This document shows, piece by piece, positions 44,725-56,103 of a DNA stretch of 64,000 nucleotides. The stretch is from NCBI GenBank assembly GCA_946811695.1, contig OX328123.1, forward strand, positions 125,413,896-125,477,895. The letters run 5' to 3'. The notes below the pieces were generated by a model. The model had not been told where the DNA came from and did no database searches. It saw only the letters and a list, made by a program, of their open reading frames with translations. The DNA comes from Gonocerus acuteangulatus (taxonomy: Eukaryota; Arthropoda; Insecta; Hemiptera; Coreidae). The position numbers were made by a program, and so were the translations under genes. Within the stretch, counting starts at the first letter, position 1, and each line of letters starts with the position of its first letter.

Positions 44725-45489
44725 ACCCTAAAGTACTCAATCCTTCAAAAATATTTTACATATTGAAAATCGGTCAATTCGTTGTCATTTTACGTTTCTT
44801 GTTTTACTAGCAAATTCATTTTACTGTTGTTTTTTTTTCCGCGCATCTACATCTAGGTCATTAGCGCCGACATCCAGGGTGCAGCGAGGAATTTTACCAG
44901 CGAGCCGTGGGATGATAAAATTCCTGCCGGAGGTTGGGAATCGAACCCAACATCTCCCGCTTATGAATCCAAGGCGCTAGCCATTAGACCACGGGAGACC
45001 CCTGTAACTGAAACTATTTTTAATTTTGTTATCATACTTCCAGGCGATCTTTCCGATCCCTTTACAAATATGTCTGATTTTGTTTGATATTGACCCTACC
45101 GAATAATGCTTCAGAACCTTTTTTTGTAAAGAATTTAGCAAGCGTTCGAATGATCACCTTCCACTTACCACGATTTCCCAACCGCTTTTGCGATATTTAC
45201 GAAAAATGTACGAAGATTCGAAAACTTCTTATGTCTAATAATAAAATATTTTTTCGCATACTTCCTTAACTACAAATATAACCAAAATTTAAACATCTTA
45301 GTCGAGATGAATTTCCAAGAAAATATTTCAATTGAATCCCGCAATTCTAAGTACCCACAAAAAAATAATGCCTTACAAAAACGTTTCTTCCAGTTTTCTC
45401 AAAAACGGTTACAGATATCGCCTTAAAAATGGTTTCATTCGTTTTCCTGTGTTAAGAAACCTATAAAAAAAGTACCTGCAAGCATATGA
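44669..45489 (+). mobile_element. (TA)n and family H1 fragment split by a SINE
   Basis: (TA)n at 44669-44722. From 44790 H1 core sequence (TTCTTGTTTTACTAGCAAATTC) is broken at about 44828 by a SINE and resumes with TTCAGAACC, CCACTTACCACGATTTCCC and CTTCCTTAACTACAAATA, to about 45489, where the next H1 5' end begins. Confidence 0.7.
44828..45002 (-). mobile_element. tRNA-derived SINE, minus
   Basis: Complete head and body with B box GGGTTCGATTCCC and shared tail GATGCGCGG, with only about 8 A. Inserted in H1 (compare TTTACTGTTGTAATCAACTG at 18128). The TSD is not clear. Confidence 0.88.
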
Positions 45490-46112
45490 ATTAAAAATTC
45501 CGACTCGCAGGAACTGCATCATCTTAGCGCGGTTCCGTTCTTATCCGAAGTGCGATTAGGAAAGGAATAGTAGCTGCTATTGGTAGGTTTTGATCTTTCG
45601 TTAAAAATATAAAATAAAATCTCAAAGAGAAGGAAGCTTAAAGAGCCACATATGGAAACTGGCAGTTTTCTAAGCGGATGGGACTCTCCCGTCATCGCGA
45701 CGCTCACTCTAGGAAAACTCTATTACCAATATGATTCTTATTTTCTCAGCTTTAATGAAATACTCATTCCACCGTTAAATAAACTTAAAAAACAAAAGTT
45801 AGGTAAACAGTGACAAAAACCCGTTTAAAATAACAAAACTAACACTTTCCTAGTTTTAAGCACTTACTTCTCCGACTGACATTGCCCCATCGAAATTTGC
45901 TTCAGAATCTTTTTTTTAGAGAATTTAGTAAGATTTTGAATGGTTACATCGTACTTCCCACGATTTCTTAACTGTTTTGAAGATATTAAGGGGGGGGGGG
46001 AAATGGTGCTAATACCTACCGATAGCTGCTATATTCCTTCACTAATCGCACTTGAGATAAGAACGGAACCGCGCTAAGATGAAGCAGTTCCTGCGGGTCG
46101 GACTTTTTTTTT
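45490..46112. mobile_element. H1-derived element with both ends inverted
   Basis: The left end AATTCCGACTCGCAGGAACT through GCGCGGTTCCGTTC and about 115 bp beyond it is repeated in reverse at the right end (GAACGGAACCGCGCTAAGAT ... GCAGTTCCTGCGGGTCGG). The middle is H1 core. Unlike other H1 copies it has two 5' ends facing outward. Confidence 0.8.
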
Positions 46113-46949
46113 GTCAGACAAATTAATGTATTATGTTTATATTATAATATAACTATTATGTTTATAAGAAGAGCAAATCACTTTAATTGCGGTGTAAAAT
46201 ATTGTTGCTAGCTAAATCTAAGTATTATATAAGCTCATAAGGAAAAAATGGTGCTAATGACTCAGATTTCGATACACCATAAAAGAAAAAAAAATTAAGG
46301 ACAATGTACAAAGATTCCGAAGTATTTCATGTCTGTTAATAAAATATTTTATTCTAATCCCAATAACGCAACACTTATACACAAATAAACTTTTTTTAGG
46401 TATCTATTTAATACGTATAAAATAAGATTATAATGAGCAATCCGCTGTGGCATACACCAAGTACTATCACCGTGTGGAGTGCAACTAGTATAAACCGGTA
46501 CGTCAGTACCACTGTGGTATGTAAAGAGCGGCTGTTCTGATACTGGCAAAAATTAGAAATCCTACATTCCTAAGGTCTTAATCTTTATGACTCTAGAAAG
46601 GGACTTACAGATGACGAGGGTCCACTGGAAGATACCTGTACTGGGAATGCACTCTACCCTAAGCCTCCTAGCTCCTCACCTTTGAATTCATATGATATCG
46701 TTCAATGAATTTAAAAAAAAAAATTAATAAATAGATAAAAACTTCTGAAAATAGGGAATACCAAAAACAATTCTAAAGAACGAAATCAACACCAGTACAG
46801 TAATCTAGATATTCATAGGGCATCTTCGAATTCCAACATACCGTTGAAACAAAATATTGTTTCTATATATACGTATCCTGTTTTATTGTAATAGATTTAT
46901 AATCACTATATATTTTATAGTTTTATTGTAATACTATAAGCAATCACAA
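46113..46949. other. Unassigned sequence with a SINE-tail relic
   Basis: 46245-46290 (GGTGCTAATGACTCAGATTT ... ACACCATAAAAGAAAAAAAA) resembles a diverged SINE tail before H1 ATTAAGGACAATG. Frame 46349-46549 minus is not recognised. Confidence 0.45.
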
Positions 46950-47240
46950 AAAAAGTCCGACTCGCAGGAACTGCAGCATCTTAGCGCGGTTCCGTTCATG
47001 TCCCTAGTGCCATTTGATAAGCTTAGAAAAGAAATAAACTTATTTTTTTTATATATCTCGTGAAAATTGTCAAAATCCTCTCGAACATCTCGAGTAAAAG
47101 TGATATTAGGTCAGGGACACCGACAGTAGCTAACTTTAACACAGAAGCGGAAATTACAGAATCTGGCTCTCATTCTAAAGCAAAGGTCTATAAATCAATA
47201 CAAAATATGCCTAATAAAGCCTTTCTAGTGGATACAGAAG
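46950..47240 (+). mobile_element. Family H1 5' fragment
   Basis: AAAAAAAGTCCGACTCGCAGGAACTGCAGC start and GCGCGGTTCCGTTCATG, then H1 text interrupted at 47241 by a MITE and resuming at 47494. Confidence 0.75.
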
Positions 47241-47493
47241 CATGGGCGTATATGAGGGGGGGGGGGCTGAGGGGGCTGCAGCCCCTCCCGAAATTTTGAA
47301 TTGATGATAAAAACTTCTCGTAAAACCCTTAAAAATAAATTAAATAAGATCACTTAGTTCATAAAACATATTTTATTTTACGTGTAATAGCGTTTTAGTT
47401 GCCTAAAACTATTCCAAGCTCTAAATATTTAGTATTCCATACCCTGGAAATGGTCTCAGCCCCCCCCCGAAATTGTTTTTATATACGCCCATG
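47241..47493. mobile_element. GGGCGTATATA-type MITE, copy 2, with TSD
   Basis: Ends CATGGGCGTATATG and TATATACGCCCATG are inverted. The exact 8-bp TSD TACAGAAG lies at 47233-47240 and 47494-47501. Subterminal blocks GGGGGGCTGAGGGGGCTGC and CCCCCCCCGAAATTG flank a middle shared with copies at 25506 and 59220. No coding capacity. An 8-bp TSD suggests a hAT- or Merlin-type transposase. Confidence 0.87.
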
Positions 47494-47501
47494 TACAGAA
47501 G

Positions 47502-48689
47502 GATCAAGAAGAAGTACACAAGATATAAAACCTATCTAGTTAATACACAAGGACAAATAAAAGTCTTGACGAATAACAAGTCAAGAAAAAAAACTTTATT
47601 TAACAAAATAAAACAAAGTTTAGTTGCCCAACTACAATAGAATAATATTCCTAATTAAGACTATGGAGTAGATACAAATGGACCAAAAACAAGTCTTGTG
47701 GAATATTGTTTTTTTTTCTAATTAAATACTTTTTATCAATATTTAGTATATAACCTTTGTTGAAAACTATTGATTGCTAATTGATAAATCGGTTTACAAC
47801 TAAGTAGTCTTTATGAATATTTAGTATATAACCTATGTTTGGATCTGTGTTTTTGGGGTGCTCTCCGCCTAGGCTTTGTATTTGTGTCGGCAGATACCTG
47901 GGGTATATTTACAGCTCTTGAGGATTAACTCTTAGCAGGTAAATTTCCTGCGGACCATCTGCTTCTACGGGCATTGAACCGCCATATTCGCACATAGTAT
48001 CTAACCGTTGTGAAGTTTATTTTTTGGATTTAGGACTTAATATACATATGTAGACTAAATCATAGCAAGAAGTAATCCTCCGTCGTCGGTTCTTAACTAT
48101 GTAGACTCGCTAATGTTTTCCAATCTTAGATACATCGTATTTAAAATCCACAGCAAAAACACGACATTTCATCAGAATCCCCTGCTGAATAAAACTTATA
48201 TAGAATAATATGCAAAATAAAGCCTATCTAGTGGATAAAAATAGAGGAAAAAAGCCGTTCGTGGTGGTAGAAAATCTTAAAAGTATTTCGCTCAGAAATC
48301 TCCGAAATATTGTCACTAATTTTACGTATCCTGTTTTATAGCCGAATAGATTTATATTCTATAATCAATAAGAAAAACCTACTAACAATAAAAAACTATG
48401 GGTAACAGATGAAAAAAGGAAATACCAAGAATAATTCTAAAGAAAGAAATCAATACCAGTACTGTAATCTAGATATTCATACGGCATCTTCGAATTCTAA
48501 CAAACAAAATATTGATTCTAATTATACGTATCCTGTTTTATTGACAAATACATTTGACTACTATAAGCAATTAAAAACACTAGGGAATATGCCAAAGAAC
48601 TCGGAATAGGAGCCTCGAAAGTTTCAAGACATTTGAAGGAAATCGACAAATCCAAAACTGACATTTCATACGGTACAGCCTGATATATT
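47502..48689 (+). repeat. H1 core fragments and AT-rich sequence
   Basis: Pieces of H1 (GTATCCTGTTTTATTG ... AAATACATT at 46870, 48325 and 48527) recur at intervals among AT-rich sequence. 47751-47840 holds a short direct repeat (AATATTTAGTATATAACCT). Confidence 0.5.
47870..48012 (-). mobile_element. Possible tRNA-derived SINE relic
   Basis: On the minus strand ACGGTTAGATACTATGTGCG (A-box-like) precedes GGCGGTTCAATGCCC (B-box-like), then GCAGGAAATTTACCTGC, similar in layout to the other SINEs. Heavily diverged and without a shared tail. Confidence 0.4.
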
Positions 48690-49741
48690 TTTAACAATGA
48701 ATTGCTTTTCTTATTTTAATTAATCTGTTTTATTGTCAAATACATTATCCTACTATAACCAATGAAAAAACAACAAGGAATAAAAACAAACAAGAAGAAC
48801 CGTTCGAATAAACGAAATCAATTACTTCAAAGTTTAAGCACTTATTTCTCCGATTGACATAGCCTAATCAAAAATTGTTTCAGAATCTTTTTTGTAGAAC
48901 ATTTAGTAAGCTTTCGCATGGTAACCCTCCGTTTACCAATATTCCTAACCGTCTTCGAGATATCAGGGAATGTATACGAAGTTCCCAAAACATTTCATGT
49001 CTGTTAATAAAATATTTTATTCTAATCCTTCCTTAGCTCCAAACGTAACCGAAATTTTAACTTATTAGTGTTGATGAAATTCAAACATGCAGAAAATGTT
49101 TCAACTGAATCCTATAATTTTAAGTATCAAAATCAAAGACAAAAAGAACAGTTCGAATAAGCGAAATCAATTACTTTAAAGTTTTAAGCACTTATTTCTC
49201 CGATTGACATCGCCTAATCAAAACTTTCATTAGAACCTTTTTTGTAGAGCATTTAGTATACAAAGTTACCAAAACTTTTCATGTCTGTTCATAAAATATT
49301 TTATTCTAACCCTTCCTTAACTCCAAACGTAACATAACTTTCAACATATTAGTTTTAATGGAAGTAGAACATGCAGATAATGTTTCAACTGAATCCCTTG
49401 ATTCTAAGTACCCAAACCAAAAACGGTATTCAAAAACTATTTTTCCAATTTTCTCGAAGACGGTTAAAGCTATCGCCTTGAAAATGGTTTCATTCGTTTT
49501 CCTAGCCCAAGAAGCCTATAAAAAGAGTACTTACAAGCTTATGAACTCAAAAACGTAAGCGTTACGATTTTTTCTGCGCGAATTTCGCCCCAAACGCCAT
49601 CTTCCAGTAGGCGGATTTTGCTGGTTAACGAACTTGACCTTTCAAATTGGACGACTGATTTTTGTACCAAATTTCATCAAAATGGGACCATCAGGGAAGC
49701 CAGAAATGAGCGAACAGACAAACATATATATATATATATAA

Positions 49742-49802
<61 letters not shown>

Positions 49803-50085
49803 CCACTTGTTCTTTTTTCTTTATTTGGCAGAGGGTCGATGAAGCAGAACACCATTTGTTTTTGTTCAACTATTTTATTTCATCAATTTGGAAAATATAT
49901 ATTGGGTCATTTTCAGAAGAATTAATATATATATATATATATACAAATTTGAACCACCGTTATTTTCGGTCTCTAGGGGTTCTGAAACGCGAAATTTTCT
50001 TGTCGGCACTTCCGGATTGTTTCATTGTATCAACCTTATAAGCGGGGTTCCTCACTATGGGGGAGGGAGGAACCGCGCTAAAAAC
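48690..50085 (+). mobile_element. Family H1 copy with internal duplication
   Basis: Core sequence occurs twice (about 48700-49060 and 49140-49340). It is followed by TTTCTGCGCGAATTTCGCCC, GGTTAACGAACTTGACC, GAGCGAACAGACAAA, (TA)n at 49723-49800, an unrelated 120-bp insert, a second TA tract, and the terminal block ending GGAGGGAGGAACCGCGCTAAA. Confidence 0.8.
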
Positions 50086-50998
50086 GTAAGTGTTACGATT
50101 TTTTGCGCGAATTTCGCCCCAAACACCATCTTCCACTAGGCGGATTCTGCTGGGTAAAGAACTGGACCTTTCAAAATAGACGACAGATTTTTGTACAAAA
50201 TTTCATCAAAATCGGACTATTTTTGAGCTTGCCAGAGAGCGAACAGACAAACATATATATATATATATATAAACACACACACACAAATTTGAACCACCTA
50301 TATTTTCGTGATCTACGGGGTCTGAAACGAGATTTCTAGTCAGCACTTCCGGATTCGGTCGTGAGGTCAACCTCATAAGCGGGTTCTCCCTATGGAGGTA
50401 GGGAGGAACCGCGCTAAATAAACATATAAAATGGTGATTTTAACCGATAAGCCCAGGAATATTTTGCGGTTTACTCACATAGATCAACGACAAAGGTAAA
50501 CGTTTTGATTCCATGTTTTTTCGGACACTAGCAGGGATTCCGAAATTATCAATACAAAAATTAATTGTCAGCAGTTTGATCCCCTGGTTATTTGATGAGT
50601 TTAGTATAAGCACACCCATGTTATACCCTGTTTGCCCGCTGAGGGCAAATAGGGTCTAAAACGAGTCAGTCGGGGTCTGAAACGAGAAGATTTCTAGTCA
50701 GCACTTCCGGATTCCGTCGTGAGGTCAACCTCATAAGCGGGTTCTCCCTATGGAGGTAGGGAGGAACCGCGCTAAAATGGTGATTTTAACAGATACGCCC
50801 AGGAATATTTTGCAGTTTACTCACATAGATCAATGACAAAGGTAAACGTTTTGATTCAATGTTTTTTCGGACACTAGCCGGGATTCCGAAATTATCAATA
50901 TAAAAATTAATTGTCAGCAGTTTGATCCCCTGGATATTTGATGAGTTTAGTATAAGCACACCCATGTTATACCCTGTTTGCCCGCTGAGTCTTCACAC
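50086..50998 (+). repeat. H1 3' ends in a ~348-bp tandem duplication
   Basis: The block from GGGTCTGAAACGAGA (50319 and 50669) through GGGAGGAACCGCGCTAAA, AATGGTGATTTTAAC, GGACACTAGC and ACCCTGTTTGCCCGCTGAG is present twice, about 350 bp apart and over 95% identical by eye. A recent tandem duplication. Confidence 0.85.
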
Positions 50999-50999
50999 A

Positions 51000-51378
51000 T
51001 GGCCAATAACATCAGAAACGAGAAAACTCGACTGTATGTGAACTTGACGATGAAGGACAGCAGGACGAAGAAACGCGTTGAACGACTGGCATGGGACCTT
51101 GGCACAATTTCCTTAAAACAACTCTTAACTGGTTCTTTTATTCTATTTAACTTGTAAGGACTCTAACAAGTATCACACTAATTAGTTTATGCTAGGATAG
51201 TTTTATTGATTTACTAGCTCTTACCTGGCTTGCCATGCTACACCTACTTTCTGCATCTAGAAAAGAAATATAAATTAGAAACCTAATAAGTAATATTAAA
51301 ATCTAATGGCGCAAATCTTTAACTGTTTGGGTTCACAGTTTCGAACCCGTGACCTCCGAAATGTGAATCCTAGATGAT
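51000..51378. other. Unassigned sequence with a B-box-like motif
   Basis: 51330-51365 in reverse reads CACGGGTTCGAAACTG, like a tRNA B box, but no A box or tail is clear. Confidence 0.35.
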
Positions 51379-51630
51379 TTTGACCTACGCTATGACACTC
51401 GAGACCTACCTGTGTGCCAAGTTTGGGCAAAATCAGTTTAATCGGTGTGCATTTGTATAAGGATCAAACATGCAGACAGACAGCAGGTAGACGTGTTTGG
51501 CCTAGCCTATGACAATCCCCGGATCAAGATCCACCTGTGTGCCAAGTTTGGTCAAAATCGGTCGAACAGTATGTTTTTGAATAAGGAGCAAACAGGCAGA
51601 CAGACTGACAGGTGAATATTATATATAAAG
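51379..51630 (+). repeat. Two ~118-bp tandem units
   Basis: Each unit has CTATGACA, CACCTGTGTGCCAAGTTTGG, CAAAATC, GCAAACA or TCAAACA, then GCAGACAGAC. They end AATATTATATATAAAG. The GCCAAGTTTGGTCAAAATCG motif recurs in several insect Helitron and RTE repeats and at 63545. Confidence 0.7.
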
Positions 51631-51717
51631 ATTATTGTAAATGATCCCCACGTGTTATATACGCATATACTCGTTTTATCTGAATTGTGTGGTTCACTAA
51701 TGGTTTTCAGGTTATGT

Positions 51718-51835
51718 TATTTTTTTAAAGGGCATATTAACGACGGGCTATCTACAGGTTTGCCACTCTTTTATAATGCCAACAGCACGTTGTCGGCCAC
51801 CCATTCACATACTGACCTCGCCCGACCTGTTATTT
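51718..51835 (-). mobile_element. 5S rRNA-derived SINE, truncated
   Basis: Minus strand: the 3' half of a 5S gene (CGGGCGAGGTCAGTATGTGA, GGGTGGCCGACAACGTGCTG, TTGGCATTATAAAAG), then GGCAAACCTGTAGATAGCCC, a tail diverged from the 6557 copy. The 5' half of the 5S, with the start, is lost. Confidence 0.72.
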
Positions 51836-52666
51836 TATATGTTATAATTACAATAAAATGTTAAAATTGTGCTAAATTTATTTAGATTAATTTTATAATT
51901 TTCAATCAGGTTATTTCACAATTTGTTTAATACTTAATCGTTATTAGTTTCTCGAACATTAGTTTGGGAGTATTATCCTGGATTTCATAGAAAAAAGTTT
52001 ATTCTCTTTAAATAAATTATTTGGTAATTATTTATAATTTTATCAATATATAGAAACTAAAACATTGATTGTTAACTTATCTAATGTGTAATAAATTGAC
52101 TTAAAGCACATAACGTAGAAGGCTATCGTCAGCTAATGGACCACAACATTTTCATTTCTAGTGAATAAATATGATATTTTCATGTGTTGAAGATGGATTT
52201 CTATGTCGAGTTATAGAATATTTGTGGTACTGAAAGAAATGACCATTAACTGCTTATATATTGCTAGAAGGGTGTTTTGTGGTAAATTACTGTCATTGTT
52301 CATGCAATAATATAACACATTGTTAAAATTTAGGGCATGATTTATCTATCTGGATGTTTTTATTGGAGATGACGCGATAGCTAAAATTATTCAAAACAGA
52401 TTTAAGACCTCACAGCTACTACAATCCAAAACAATGTGTAAAGGTTCAAAACGGTATTGAAAAAAAAAATTAAAAATTGAGAACACATCACACCTAATAC
52501 CAAGCCAGTCGAAACCCTTCATAAATCAAATGAATGTGGTGTTGGGGAGGGAAATCCAGTTCATAACAAACCACAATATGTCATGCAAATACTTCCAAAC
52601 AATCATATGTATATGATATGGTATACCAGTCTTTTGGACACCTAATATTAATCAAAGCAGTAGTAA
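51836..52666. other. Unassigned AT-rich sequence
   Basis: No frames, termini or boxes recognised. Confidence 0.4.
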
Positions 52667-53456
52667 TCTATTATATAAAAATGAATCGCTAAATGTGTTG
52701 GTAAGCGCAAATCTCGAGAACAACTGTACCGACTTCGCTAATTCTTTTTTTATAATATTCCTTGAACTACGAGGATGGTTCTTACGGAGAGAAAAATTTA
52801 AAAAAATTGCCCGAAAAAGTCTAAAAACAAGACTTTTCGGGTCTTTTTCACTTCCTTAACGCAAATTCATTTTTAAATAAAAACATATGTTCTCAATTAT
52901 AATATTTTTAACAGTTAACGTATTTGTGTATCTATTATATACAAATGAATCGCTAAATGTGTTGGTAAGCGCAAATCTCGAGAACAAATGAACCGATTTC
53001 ACTAATTCTTTTTTTATAATATTACTTGAACTACGAGGATGGTTCTTACGGAGAGAAAAATTTAAAAAATTGCCTGAAAAAGTCTAAAAACAACACTTTT
53101 CGGGTCTTTTTTACTTCCTTAACGCAAATTCGTTTTTAAATAAAAACATCTGTTCTCAATTATAATATTTTTAACAGTTAACGCATTTGTGTATCTATTA
53201 TATAAAAATGAATCGCTAAATGGGTTGGTAAGCGCAAATCTCGAGAACAACTGAACCGATTTCGCTAACTTTTTTTTATAATATTCCTTGAACTACGAGG
53301 ATGGTCCTTACGGAGAAAAAAATTTAAATAAATTGCCTGAAAAAGTCTAAAAACACCCCTTCCCTTTTCGGGTCTTTTTTACTTCGTTAACGCAAATTCA
53401 TTTTTAATTAAAAGCATATGTTCTCAATTATAATATTTTTAACAGTTAACGTATTA
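52667..53456 (+). repeat. Three tandem Helitron 5' ends
   Basis: TCTATTATATAAAAATGAA-like starts at 52667, 52931 and 53194 (spacing 264 and 263), each preceded by A. All share CGCTAAATG, GGTAAGCGCAAATCTCGAG, TACGAGGATGG and ACAGTTAACG. The third leads into the Helitron body. The same unit is repeated at 29040-29585. Confidence 0.82.
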
Positions 53457-53930
53457 GGTTATTTGTGAATAAGCAAAAAAATTAAATAAATAAGAACAAG
53501 TAATCACTAGGTGACAATAGAATCACATGTTAATAATGCAATTTAAATTAATTTATATTTGCGTTAACGAAGTAAAAAAGACCCCACTTTTCTATATTCC
53601 CATACAATATTTCGTAATAATACTTAAAGGTCAATTAGAACTTTAATACCATACCAAAAAGTTTAAGTGTTAGTGGAGGGGTTCTGGGAAGGTAAAAGAA
53701 TTAAGTGACATTAGTATCGTATAGGTAAATATTAATGTCAATATTTTTTATACGAAGGTAACATTACTCAAAAACAAATTGTCTTTGGTAAAAGGTAAAT
53801 TGTCTGTGGTAAAATGTCACTTGAAAAAACATCTCTTTGCTGGGCATCTATAATATTACTAAATCTAAAAGCCACAAATTTCTATAAAATTACTAAAGTG
53901 TTGTGTGTTTGTGACTTACTAAATGTGCCT

Positions 53931-55574
53931 CCTATAAGGCGGCGGACAAATTTAGGCGAAATTCAAAGAATCAAAAAAAAAAGAAATTAATTATCAATCT
54001 AATGGTACTGCCGAGGAACGTGAAAATCGCAATGAAAGTGAAAGAATTCGGTTAAGACAGACCCGTGAAGCACGACATTCGACTAATAATGGTGCTTGTT
54101 GGAATCAGAGTTGGGCAAACGTTAGCGCGCGCTAAAAGCTGATACCTCTCCGCTAATTTAGCGAAACTGTAGAAAGCCAGCGCTAATAATTAGCGGTTAG
54201 CGGCGGCAGTGCGCTAACCGCTAATCTATTTATGAAATATGGTAATTGCTGAAAGCTTAAGCTATAGTTACAACATTTTGTCATCTCAAAGCTCACTTCC
54301 GGTCTGCTCTGAGCACCCTCTCTCCTGTTCCACTTCCGCTTCAATCTACAGGATTTCCGATCACATGAACGTCAATTTCGGTTACTTCCGGTCGACTCAT
54401 GCCTATCACTGGGTAACTCCTGTTCGATCTGGCTCACTTCCGGTCACTCACAGACAATGGCACACTCTGACACTCCTTAATCTAGGTTACTTCCGGTCCT
54501 ATATTCATCCCTGGGTCAATTCCGGAAGTACCCCAGGGCCTTCCAGGCACTCGTGATAGACCGGAGATGAAACGGCAGAGACCCGGAAGTAATTGTAAGC
54601 AACCGGAAGTGAAACCGGAAGTGGTCCGAAGTTGTCCAGATTCATCCGGAAACTGTCCAGGAGTAATTTTGGTGACCCGGAAGCCATTTGAAGAACCCGG
54701 AAGTGAACCCGGAAGTTGCCAAACGTTGTCCAGATTCATCCGGAAACTGTCCAGGAGTAATTTTGGTGACCCGGAAGCCATTTTGAAAATCCCTGGGGCA
54801 TTTCCGGGCGAATTTGAGCAGCTTTTGGCCACTTCCGGTTGCTTACAATTACTTCCGGGTCACTGCCGGTTCACCTCCGGTCTATCATGATTGCCTGGAA
54901 GGCCCTGGGGTACTTCCGGAAACGACCCAGGGATGAATATAGGACCGGAAGTAACCTAGATTAAGGAGTGTCAGAGTGTGCCATTGTCTGTGAGTGACCG
55001 GTAGTGAGCCAGACCGAACAGGAGTTACCCAGTGATAGGCATGAGTCGACCGGAAGTAACCGAAATTGACATTGATGTGATCGGAAATCCTGTAGATTGA
55101 AGCGGAAGTGGAACAGGAGAGAGGTTGCTCAGAGCAGACCGGAAGTGAGCTTTGAGATGTCAAAATGTTGTAACTATAGCTTAAGCTTTCAGCAATTACC
55201 ATATTTCATAAATAGATTAGCGGTTAGCGCACTGCCGCCGCTAACCGCTAATTATTAGCGCTGGCTTTCTACAGTTTCGCTAAATTAGCGGAGAGGTATC
55301 AGCTTTTAGCGCGCGCTAACGTTTGCCCAACTCTGGTTGGAATCGAGCTGCTCTGAATTCATTACATTGCCTGCAGCTGTGTTACTATTGGACCTATGAA
55401 CTCAGTTGGACTGTAAACAAATCCCAGGGGCAGTCATTAGGTGTTTGTGGTATTAATCTAGAAAACCCATGTTTCTCGCATGGTCAATTGTATGTTGCCT
55501 GTTTCCGTGTTGGAAAACCACCTGCTCTGTTTGTTTACGCGTCAGGTAATGAAAAAAAATATCCTGTACCATAA
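53931..55574 (+). pseudogene. Helitron Rep/helicase, N- and C-terminal pieces only
   Basis: At 53931 one frame reads PPIRRRTNLGEIQR, like the usual Helitron start MPPRRRTNLGR. After a shift it reads NGTAEERENRNESERIRLRQ and TREARHSTNNGACWN. Past the foldback element and its TSD it continues [12 protein letters not shown], then [20 protein letters not shown] and [20 protein letters not shown] to a TAA at 55572-55574. This is the end of the PIF1-like helicase (motifs V-VI). The Rep domain and helicase motifs I-IV are missing, so an internal deletion joined the two ends before the hAT insertion. Confidence 0.83.
54106..55335. mobile_element. Foldback hAT-like element
   Basis: 1230 bp flanked by the exact 8-bp TSD GTTGGAAT (54098-54105 and 55336-55343). 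Ends CAGAGTTGGGCAAACG and CGTTTGCCCAACTCTG are hAT-like. The inverted arms are about 510 bp each (54106-54618 and 54822-55335), and the centre holds two ~96-bp direct repeats. Both arms carry many ACTTCCGG/CCGGAAGT sites and, near the tips, repeated AGCGCxCGCTAA/TTAGCG. It has no transposase. Frames on both strands mirror each other because of the inversion. Confidence 0.93.
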
Positions 55575-55839
55575 AGTACTACAATAAAAGTGAAACTTAA
55601 TTTAGAATAGGTAAGTAAAAATAAAATGAAATATAATAAGTAGGTATCATAATAAGATATATGATATTGTAATTTTCATTGTGTTTTTTAGTGACTATTA
55701 AAAGAATTTTAAGTGTTTTATAATTTTTATTTTTTGACAAAATGTAATTGTTGACTTATAGAATAAGTATTAAAAGAAAAAAAAATTAGAGAATCGACTG
55801 TTAGGCGGTACGAAGTTCGCCGGGTCAGCTAGTACAATG

Positions 55840-56103
55840 TAAATTTAAGTAACACTTGTAGCCCTATACATATTCAGAGCTTTTAAACAGCTTTACTCTC
55901 ACACAAACTACCCCAAAAAAATTAATTAAATGTCTGGTTAAATTAATTAGGGACTTATTTAATAATTTTTGATTTATTATTAAACCGACCGATTCTTGGG
56001 CAATTTTCACTTTATTGTCATGTTTACGTTCCTGTAAATTGTTTGGAAAAAGTTAATATGGGGTCTCTCAGCTCAATAAATATTCTGTCAATTTGAGCAT
56101 CTA
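55840..56103. other. Unassigned AT-rich sequence
   Basis: Nothing recognised. Confidence 0.4.

Larger units (their letters stand above)
53194..55832 (+). mobile_element. Helitron with coding remnant, disrupted by a hAT-like element
   Basis: The 5' end TCTATTATATAAAAATG (after A at 53193) and 3' end CGAAGTTCGCCGGGTCAGCTAG (followed by T at 55833) fit Helitron ends inserted between A and T, with a 3' hairpin and CTAG end. The coding part keeps only the first and last segments of the Rep/helicase protein. A foldback element occupies 54106-55335. Copies starting at 52667 or 52931 could be the true 5' end. Confidence 0.8.

Noticed and set aside
46081..46112. Possible bacterial-type terminator (hairpin plus T run)
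   Set aside because: The hairpin is the H1 terminus in a eukaryotic repeat and the T run is its A-rich flank reversed.
54239..55202. Pairs of ~105-codon frames on both strands
   Set aside because: They mirror each other because they lie in the arms of the foldback element; no domain is present.
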